This document shows positions 54,842-64,000 of a DNA stretch of 64,000 nt, piece by piece. The notes below the pieces were generated by a model. It did not search any database and was not told the DNA's origin. It saw nothing but the letters and a program-made list of their open reading frames with translations. The position numbers and the translations under genes were made by a program. The stretch covers positions 372,001 to 436,000 of the forward strand of contig NZ_CP047591.1 in assembly GCF_010120715.1 (NCBI RefSeq), in the 5' to 3' direction. The stretch comes from Aminipila terrae (GTDB lineage Bacteria; Bacillota; Clostridia; Peptostreptococcales; Anaerovoracaceae). How positions within the stretch are numbered: the stretch's first letter is position 1; each line of letters begins with the position of its first letter.

Positions 54842-54857
54842 TTTTCTTTCCTTCTTT

Positions 54858-57800
54858 CTATTGCTTTTTTATATGATAGAATCTTCTCATTGCGCCCATG
54901 GCGAAGATTGCACCTATTGCAATCCAGACGATGGCCATGGCAACAGGATTCTCCTTAGCAACCTTCTTTATGATTTCAAAAGCTTTTATTGGCGTTATTT
55001 TCTTTGTATCGCCATTGCCTCCTCCTTCATGTCCGCCTTTTTCCAATCCCCTGAATTTTTATTTTCCAAGCTATCCTCACTGGTCTTTTTTGCCTCGTTG
55101 CCTACAAGCACCTGAGATTGAGGCACTTCTTCATGACTGATACTTGCATACACATCTTCAGCATTTGTGGCCTCTTTTCTTCCTTCATTGGATCTGCCCC
55201 CAGAAGTAGTTCCTGCTGCAGTCCCTTTTCCATCACCTAATCCATCTACTGTACCTTGTGTTCCGGAGCCTTTTCCTATTCCATTTCCAGTTCCAGTTCC
55301 ATCTCCAGTGCCTGTACCAGTTCCATTACCATCTCCGTTACCGTTACCTGTACCGTTTCCATTGCCATTTCCGGATCCGCCGCCGCTGTGATGTTTTCCT
55401 GGATTATTATCGGAAGGCTTAGGTTCAGGTTTAGGCTCTGGCTCTATAGGCTTTTCGTCCGTTTTAAAGGTAGCCGTAACTACATCATTTCCTGTGGATT
55501 TAAAGGTTTTAGAAACCGTAATATCCTCTGTTCCTCCCTTAGCATATGTAACTATAATGGATTCTAAAGTATTTTCTGTGGTCTTACCAGGCTCCTTACT
55601 GCCTTCTACTTTTGCTGGAACAGCGTTTACCGTAATAGTAGTTCCAACTGGATTGTACACTGCTTTGTCTTCACGCTTTCCATCTGACAGAGTTATAGTT
55701 CCACTGCCTTTTACTTTTCCTTCACTAATATAAATAGAAGGTTTTCCGAAAACAGGATATTTGTCGCCAGTGGTCCAGATATTGCTATGACTGCCCTGAC
55801 CACCATCCAATAAGTAAGCAACCTCACCGTTTTCAAAAGCCTCTGCTGGCTTTAATTTGAAAGCCTCTTCAGCGTTGAAGGAAGAATCATAATTCTTACC
55901 AATGCCTCCGATGCCTTTTAAACTTTCATCTGATGACTTATAATAATTATTCTTTAAAATATAACAATTAAAAACTGCCTTATAATAGCCTGCAATTCCA
56001 CCTATATAGCTACCATTAGATGAAATAGAAGCTCCATTCCAATAGCAATTTTTTATGGTAGGTAATAACCTGTCACTTGCTAATGAATCCTTTTTCTCAC
56101 ACCCAATTATTCCACCTACATAATTTCCTCCACTTATCACAGCGGTACTGTAACAATTTTCTACTGCAACACCTATAGGTGTAGAAGATACGGTATAACC
56201 TGCTCCGACGATACCACCTACATAATCGCCAGTACCAGTTACTGTCCCCCTGAATAGCATTCACGTACTTCGCAGGGCCTCATAGCTGCATATTTTGTGC
56301 CAACGAGTCCTCCTACAAAGTTCCTCCCATATACATCTGCTTCGCTTACACATTGCTTTATCTCACAGCTAGCACTTCCTGCAAGACCTCCGATATTATC
56401 CTGATCTTTTGTATAACCTACAGTAACTCCTTTTTCCACTACACAATTTTGAATAAACACTTCTGAATCAGGTTCATTCCCCATACCATTTCCTACAAAT
56501 CCAGACCCTTTTAATTTAGTTCCAGCCTTTATAGTACAATTATCTATTCTAACTTGATTCGTATAAGAATCAATAAGCCCACTACTTTCAATCTGCTTCC
56601 CGAATATATCTAGATTTGTAACCTCTGCTGATGTAACATCTCCAAATATTGCCGTCCCTCCGGGAGCAATTGTAAGGGTATGTCCATTTCCATCAAAATG
56701 AGCAGAAAAAGTTCGGTAAGGATCACTACCTGATTTACGTTCTATACCAATGGGAACCCAGTCCTTTGGCAGTGTAATATCTTTTACCAGTTTAAAATAC
56801 AAATCTGTGAAACGATTTTGTGCATCATTTACACAATCACGAAGTTCAAGAAGTTGATCCAAGTCCTCTATTTCCATTGGATTCTCTTCTGTTCCTCCTA
56901 TGATAGCCGGCTTATCACCGTCCCAGTGTGCATAGAGTGTCTTATTTGATGTGACTGCATCCACAAAGTTCCATTTGTTTCCTGTATTTGGATCACTGTA
57001 CCAGCCACGGAAATTTAAATCTTTGGTTTTTTTACCATCTTCAATAGTTATTTTCTTTGTAACCGTATATCCTTGCTCCGAAGGAGACTTTAATACTGTA
57101 TTCTTTGGAATTATTACTCTATACAGCTCAGTATCTTTACCTTTTTTGCTTAATTTCCCTCCGTTTGCATCAAAAGTAATCTGCACACATCCATTGGGTA
57201 CCCATCCAGCATAAATTGTTATATCATCTGCCACTTTATTGCTAAAGTTATATGGAATAAAACAGTCGTCCTTGTCTGTGTACCAACCTGCAAATTCATA
57301 ACCGTTTCTTACTGGATTTACTACTGGGACCGTTGCTGCCGTATTTGGTGCAACTTTAATGAAAGATTTTGTCTGATCTTGCCAGTTACCTTCATTTGGA
57401 TCGAGAGTTACTTTATAATAAAGATCCCATTTAGCATAAAGTGTTAAATCTGACTGTAAGGCACTTGAGAAATTATATAAAGTTTTGCCCTCTTTCTCTA
57501 AATACCATCCTTTAAATTCTCTTGCCCCCCAAATTGGATTCTCTGGTTTAGTAATACGTTTATATGCATCTACCCCATTTATTACTTTGGTTTTTTCAGT
57601 ACTATTCCATGTTCCTCCATTAGCATCAAAAGTGATATTGAATTTTTGTCCAGCTTTTTGTGTGGAATCTATGAAATCAGTATTTATAACAACACCTATA
57701 TCAGGCATTGTAAATTCAACAATACATATATGATTTTCATCTTCTGACAATTTAGTTTCAATATTTTCTCCCAGGATACTTTTAATAGTATATTTCCCCA

Positions 57801-60800
57801 TAACATATCCACTCTTTGGTGTTATTGTAATGCTTACTTTTTTTTCTGCTTCTAAGTATTTTTTACTATCTGTGCAATCCGAAAAAGCAACCTTTCCATT
57901 TGTTTGATTAATGGAAGAAATATCTACCTTATGCAGAAGAGTTCCTGTTCCACTTGCAAATACTGGATAGTTTTTTCCGCTTGACCATACGCCACGGTTT
58001 CTTACAGTATCTTCCCTAGTATTAAGTGTATAAATAGTATCGTCTTTTTTGAAATTATCTGCGCTTATCTTTTGTGCTTTTAAATCTGAAGAAGGCACAA
58101 CAAGCCCTTTTTCATTTTTTATTATTGTTTCATCAAGATAGTAACATCCTAATATATTACTATTATTTCCACCAACTATAGCTCCTATATTAGTGCCGGC
58201 TCCTCTTACGTTACCACCATAGTTAAAACAACTTTCTACATTACTTGTAGCCGTATCAGCTTTACTACCTGCTATTCCACCGGTATTGCCTGCCCCATTA
58301 ACATCACCTAAACTATAACAATCTACTACAGAACTATTTGCCTCAATAAATCCGGTAATTCCACCAGTATTCATTGCTGTGCTGTAGATACTTCCCTCAT
58401 TCCAACAATGATGAATATTCGCACCATAATTAGCACCTATGCATCCAAACACACCACCGGTTCCACCATTGCTTGTATCTAAAGAATTATTTACTATTTT
58501 TCCTTTATTATAGCAGTAAGTAACAGTAGTAGTTTTAGTATCCGCCGGTGAGCCTAAATCACCTGTGATACCTCCAACCTTATAGGCACCATTTCCTGTT
58601 TGTGTAATATCACCAGTATTAAAACAGTTTTTCATTTCTACCAGATTTGAATCGATTCCTCCGGCTATACCACCTAAATACTGATTATTACCATATACCT
58701 TACCTGTGTTAGTACAGTTTCTGATTGTTACATAGCTGCAGGGATTACCAAATAAACCACCTGTGTAAATTCCATTACCTGTTATAGTACCTGAATTTAA
58801 ACAATTTTCTGCATTTACATAATTATTAAAAAGCCCTACAATTCCTCCAACATAAGCTTTATCTCCATTCCCTCCACTAATTTCTCCGCTATTTGAGCAG
58901 TCTTTTATATTTCCATTTTGGGCTATATTTCCTACTATGCCTCCTATATAGTTTACTCTTCCTATTATGATTCCTGCATTGGTACAATTTAAAATTGTAC
59001 TTTTTTCACCCAAGTACCCGACGATACCACCTACACTTTCACCACCTGACACTTTTCCATCTACCTTAAGGTTTTCAATAGTTGCGGTACCAGCATATCC
59101 AAATAAGCCTTTGTTATCATCTAAACTGTCTATTTTATAATTGCTTACACAATAACCACCGCCATCAAATATACCATTAAATGGAGTCTGCTTTGTTCCT
59201 ATTTCAATCCAGTCCTGACCTATAACATCGATATCTGAATGAAGCTTTATTGTTTTCCCACTAAAATCTTTAGGCGCAATTGATTTATTCTCCTTATCTT
59301 TTGCAAGACCGTTTACTAATAAAGCAAGTCCTCTCAGTTGGCCTTCTGTTCCAATTATATATTCTTTTGCCATTGCATCCTGTGTATACCAAGCTATATC
59401 CGGTCCTACAGAAGGAGCAAACCGATATAATATATTTAAATCTGATTGCGGATTACTAACACTGTAAATATCTCCTTCAGATTTCACTGTATTCTGTGGG
59501 TAAAATAGTGGTGCAAATACTGCATCATTTGAGGAAACTGACAGTTTCACACTCTCACTGCTTAATAAATACGTATACGATTCTCCCTTTTCTCCAGTAT
59601 ACACTTTATATGGTGCTCCCTGATCGGGATCTGCAATTTTTACTGAATTGCCTTCCTGAACTTCTTTTGGCGCTACACTTATACGATATACAGTATTTGT
59701 ACCAAATTCTGGATAATTCTGACCCAGCTGCCATACTTTATTGTGAATTCCGTCTACTGTATCTAATAAGTAAGACATCTCCTTTTCCGTAAACTGCTGC
59801 TCCGTCATAAAATGACCAGCAGCACCTGCTATTTCCGCATCTGCAAGATAATAACTGTTCTTAACTTCTACAGCAGTTCCTGCAACAGCTATATGCTGAT
59901 CTTTATTATAACAAAAACAACTTTTAACAATATTAGCTGAGCCGACCACGCCACCCTTGTGATCTTCTTTGCCAGCAATAGTTCCAAGGCAGTAGCTATC
60001 AGATACTGAGGATGTATTAACGCCTGCTATACCTCCCACAAATCCATCTACTGAATTTACATTTACACTTTTATCACATATACATTTAGATATACTTGAT
60101 GCAGAATTACCGACTATACCTCCTACATTTTGCTGGCCGGCTATTGTACTATTTCCCGTTAAACTGCAATTTATTACTTCTGTACTTTGTGCATCCCCTA
60201 CAATTCCGCCAACATTATTTTTACCTTTTACATTACCTTCTACTTTTAAGTCTTGTATTGTTCCCTCTGAAGTACATCCGAATAATCCTTGATTGTCCAA
60301 AACACTGTTAATACTTACGCCAGATATAGTATAATTGTTTCCATAAAAGTTACCCTTAAATGGTTTATTTGAAGTCCCTATGGGTTCATAGCCCTGAAGT
60401 TCTTTATATTGTGATAAAGTACTCAAATCTATATTATCTTCCAAATTTATTGTTTTCTGGGAAAAGTTTAAAGGGGCATAGCCTTCAATCTTACCATTTA
60501 CCAGAGCCATTAACCCCCATAAATCAGTTACTGTTTTTATTGTATATTCGTCAGCATCCGGATTGTCTGTATACCACTTTATACTAGCCTCTATTCCTGT
60601 TGCCTTGTCCAGTTCAGCTTTAATTCCGCACTGATAAGTCAAATCATTCTCTAGTTTTACAACATAACTTCCATTTTCACCAGTAAGCGTTGGGGTAAAC
60701 TTAAAATCCAAAAAAGGAGTTGCTGTTATTTTTATTTGACCCTTGGTAACATAGATACTGCTAATATTATTATTAGTAAAAACCTGTTCTTTTGGAATTA

Positions 60801-63800
60801 TTACATTGTCCTTTGAATATGAAAGGTTCACTGTTTTAGAGGAATAATTCGCTATCTTTAACCTATAAATATTGTTTTCACCAAATTCAGGTCCATTAAT
60901 TCCCTGTTTCCAAACTCCAACATTATTGGAGTTTTCTCCACTGGTATTAAGCTGGTAAACTACATAAGCACAGTATTGAGATTTTAACTGTGTATCAGTT
61001 AAAACCGTCCCATTTTTACCGTTCATGCCTGTCACTTTTCCAAGGGAGTAACAATTAACAATCTTAGGTGAATCTTTATCTGAAGACCCCGAAATATCCC
61101 CTACATTCTTAGACTCTTGTTTTATACTTGTGACTATGACATCACCATTACTGTAACAATCTGTTGCACTGCCAGATCCTACGATACCTCCTGCATAGCA
61201 ATCTGTAGCGCTTGTTATTTGTCCTTTATTATAGCATCCCTGAACCGTTGCCTTAGTACCCCCTGCTATTCCTCCTGTCCGTAACCCACCTTTTATGGCG
61301 GCATCATTTTCACAATATTTTATATCAGCTGAAGATTCCGCCTTTCCGGCAATTCCACCTGTATACTTAGAATCGATGGGATTACCATCCTTATCTATCG
61401 TCAATTTTCCTGTAATCATTGCTTTGTTGGCGCATTTGGTAATTTGACTATTTCTTCCACCCCCAAATATTCCGCCTGTACCATTATTTCCTGTTATTTC
61501 TCCACTATTTTCGCAGGAAGCAATTGTTGTCTGGTTAACATAACCAACTATGCCACCTATATTAGTATCACCCTTCACCGCTTCTTGGTTTTTACAGTTT
61601 GTGATTTCTGTGCTCCAATTTGCATTACCAGCTATTCCCCCAATTTTATCACTTCCTGTAATCTGGGCCTTATTTACACAAGCATCGATTTTGGTGCTGG
61701 ACACACTACCAACCACACCACCTACACTATTACTCCCCGTAAGTACTCCTTCGTTGCTACACTTTTTAATTATTGAGTCAGAGGAAGTGGAACCTGCTAT
61801 GCCCCCAATACATCCACCACCCGTGATTTGTACTTTATTTACACAATTCTCAATCGTTGAACCACTTGCATTACCTATTATGCCTCCAACTTTGCTATTT
61901 GAATTATTTCCTGAACTGTCAATAGTACCTTCAACAATTAGATTCTTAATCACTGCTGAATCAGTATCGCCAAATAAGCCTTTATCTGTTAATTCTTTGT
62001 CTGAAACTTTAATTACTGCATTGCTGATATATAGTCCTTTAATCGTATGGTTCTGTCCATCAAATGTACCGCTGAAACAGTGATTCCATGTATCATATCC
62101 CATTGGTGTCCAATCTATATTTTGAAGATCTATATCTTTATTTAATGTAATTGTTTTTCCATCAAAACTAACTGGCGGAATAACCTCTCCCTTGCTGTCT
62201 TTTGCTACACCGTTTACCAGTTTGGCTAATCCTGTTAACTGTTTAGCATTTTCTAAAGTATAAGTAGCTGCATCTTTGTTTTCTACATACCATTTAATTT
62301 CATTTTCAGCAAGTTCACTTGGCAGTTCTCCATATCCAGCCTCTATATAAATGTTTTTATCTAATGTTACCTTATATGTTTCTCCGCTTTTTGCTAAAAC
62401 ATTATCTGGCCTGAAATGAAATCCCTCTTTATGCTCCTTTTCCGTAATCTGTATAGACAGCTCGCATGCAGGAGCATAAACTGTTTCAATTCCGTTGTCT
62501 TTGAAAACACCAGAATCAGAAATTTTTTCTCCATCTTTAAAATAAGTTATTGTTATATTATCTGCTGAATTATTATATAAACTAAACTTGTATAATGCTT
62601 CACTCCCAAATACAGGTAACTCTGCTCCCTGCGCCCATCTATTAGTACTTTCAGCCGTATCCCCACTAGTATTAAGCTGATATGCTATATACCCGTATTT
62701 TAACTGGGCTTCTGTACATTGTTCCTTAGAATAACAGTTGGTCACTGCTCCTTCTGGTGAAACTCCGGATACATGATCTCCTGTACCAGTAAAGCTTCCT
62801 AAAGACAAACTGTTTTTTACTTTCCCTTTTCCATTTATACCTCCAACGTAATTTACTCCACTGATGTTTCCTTTATTTAAACAATCCTGTGCAAGTCCAT
62901 AATTAAGACCTGCAACTCCCCCGATAAAGTTTTTATTGCCTGAAACATCTTTATTATTAATGCATAAAGTGGTATAACCCGTCGCGCATCCAGCAATACC
63001 TCCCACATAGCTTCCTCCATCGGAAATCACTACGTTACTGGTACATCTGGTAATATCAGTACAGTTTGCATACCCAATGATTCCCCCTATATAATCACCG
63101 CTGCATTTTATACTTCCACTCACCGCCAAATCTTTTACTTCACCATTTAGCGTATATCCAAATAATCCCTGATAACTGTCGCTGGTAACGATATTTAAAC
63201 CATCTAATGTATGATTTTTCCCATCAAAGGTTCCCGAAAATGGTGTTTTTTCTGTTCCGGCAGGCTTCCATCCCAGAGATAGGGTTATATCTTTTTCCAA
63301 ACGTACTGTATCTTCGTCAAAATCCACAGAAACCGCTTCTCCTGTGGTATTTTTAAATTTACCATTTACTAAATCAGAGAATCTGTTAAGTTCCTCCGTT
63401 GTACTGATTGTAAAAGTACTTCCTTTTTCATATAGCTTGTTTACATCATAATCACTAATAGAAAAAGTTCCTGCACTCTCCATTAAAGTCATCATAAGTG
63501 GCTCTATGGCTGCTGTTGTTGTAGCATCTGTTACAGCACTGTCAGTGGTCACCTCAGTTTTACTATCTGTAACTGCACTTCCAGTAGTTTCGCCAGTTTT
63601 TGTGCTATCCGTTACAGCACTATCGGTAGTTTGACCTGTTTTCGTATCATCCGTGGTCTTACTATCAGTTGTTTCTCCTGTTTTCGTATCACCCGTAGCT
63701 GCACTATCGGTAGTTCCACCTGTTTTGGTATCACCCGTGGTTGTACTGTCAGGGTTTCCTCCCGATTTCGTATCACCCGTGGTTGTACTGTCAGTTGTTC

Positions 63801-64000
63801 CTTCTGTTTTCGTATCACCCGTGGTTATACTGTCAGTGGTTTTTCCTGCTTCCGTACCACCTGTAGCGGCACCATCCGTTATAGTGCCATCGCTGTTTTC
63901 TTTTGCTGTCGCCTGACTTTCGGAAACTGAGTTTCCTGTAGCCTGACTAACCGAATTCAACTCATCTCCTGCATAAGCAATCGCTGTAAACTGCGATATA
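54858..64000 (-). CDS. Giant GLUG/InlB-repeat surface protein, two frameshifts, N-terminus beyond window
   Basis: More than 3040 residues after repairing one-base losses at C5 (56246-56250) and C4 (55048-55051). At the window edge ISQFTAIAYAGDEL looks like the end of a signal peptide. A Thr/Asp/Gly repeat stalk follows, then four blocks of GLUG repeats (GGI-x-G-x-x-x-x-x-x-I-x-x-C-x-N-x-G). Each block opens with ELxxLAxLVNG and FDGxxHTIxGL text and closes with W-x-x-G-x-x-(Y)-P-x-FG. Three InlB-type repeats (56930-57650) and a fifth GLUG block come next. A Pro/Gly/Asn-rich linker and a C-terminal helix (NPVAMAIVWIAIGAIFAMGA) with a basic tail anchor it in the membrane. It is the first visible gene of the ExbB/DUF2149 operon. 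Confidence 0.8.
56930..57650 (-). repeat. Three InlB B-type (Listeria-Bacteroides) repeats
   Basis: Within the giant protein: ITFDANGGTWNS to LTLYAKW, VTLDPNEGNWQD to ITIYAGW, and ITFDANGGKLSK to KTLYAHW. Each carries the F-x-G-W-Y-x-(D/E)-x-x and Y-x-F(N/D)-x-x-V-x-x-x-x-T-(I/L)-Y-A-x-W pattern of InlB_B repeats. Confidence 0.85.
63516..63855 (-). repeat. Thr-Asp-rich tandem repeat encoding a stalk
   Basis: Seven or more copies of a 42-base unit encoding TTDSxTTGDTKTGG and variants, in the N-terminal part of the giant surface protein. Copies diverge toward the C-terminal side (TTDSAVTDSTKTGE). This is a likely extended, possibly glycosylated spacer and a site of copy-number change. Confidence 0.85.

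Noticed and set aside
55167..55567. Plus-strand frames of Pro-Val-Pro or Ser-rich repeats
   Set aside because: They are the complement of the Gly/Asn linker of the giant surface protein; low complexity only, no start signals.
63590..63855. Regular ~42-base repeat that might suggest a CRISPR-like array
   Set aside because: Repeats are contiguous, in frame and coding (TTDSxTTGDTK); there are no unique spacers and no cas genes.

Overview
The window is low-GC DNA from a Gram-positive anaerobe, most likely class Clostridia. The evidence is the strong AGGAGG-type ribosome binding sites, the S-layer-homology (SLH) proteins, an Amj-type lipid II flippase, a BKACE enzyme, the ACT/UPF0210 pair and the murB-PHP-rapZ-whiA block. 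The genus cannot be read from the sequence. I saw no rRNA, tRNA or CRISPR array.

Layout. (1) 1-24783, minus strand: an envelope polysaccharide locus. Transcription runs leftward from two SLH proteins through two Wzz-like chain-length proteins, each with a small membrane partner, then a polyprenyl-phosphate sugar transferase, a WecG/TagA transferase, a UDP-ManNAc-type dehydrogenase, a hexapeptide acetyltransferase, a heparinase II/III-like protein, a CapK-like adenylating enzyme, a deacetylase-like protein, a FemAB/CelD-like acyltransferase, a GT4 glycosyltransferase, a GNAT, a MurJ/Wzx-like flippase and a Wzy-like polymerase. The left part (about 600-9600) is visibly more AT-rich and carries IS110, galE and other gene debris. 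A LytTR regulator (24891-25609) sits just upstream. (2) 26045-31755: housekeeping genes (amj, typA, a methyltransferase, an amidase, ung). (3) 31918-35383, plus strand: DUF6873, radical SAM, ACT and UPF0210 genes. (4) 35455-40723, minus strand: zinc ribbon, whiA, a BKACE gene, rapZ, PHP and murB. (5) 41061-50999: argG, a degenerate Fic protein, MgtC, a phosphodiesterase, a hybrid histidine kinase with an HD-GYP response regulator, superoxide dismutase, a lipoprotein and a 48-residue ORF. (6) 51076-64000, minus strand: an apparent four-gene operon of a giant GLUG/InlB-repeat surface protein (more than 3000 residues, C-terminal membrane anchor), a secreted DUF4430-SLH protein, an ExbB/TolQ-type proton channel and a DUF2149 (ExbD-like) protein. 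This is the best candidate for an unusual system: an energised inner-membrane motor linked to surface proteins in a cell with no obvious outer membrane.

Important caution. At least eleven genes, including argG, whiA and ung, are split by single-base frameshifts (13 sites), mostly at short homopolymers. At every site exactly one missing base restores a full-length family member, and I found no one-base gain. This is best explained by systematic homopolymer under-calling in the assembly, so I annotate these genes as whole and flag each break.
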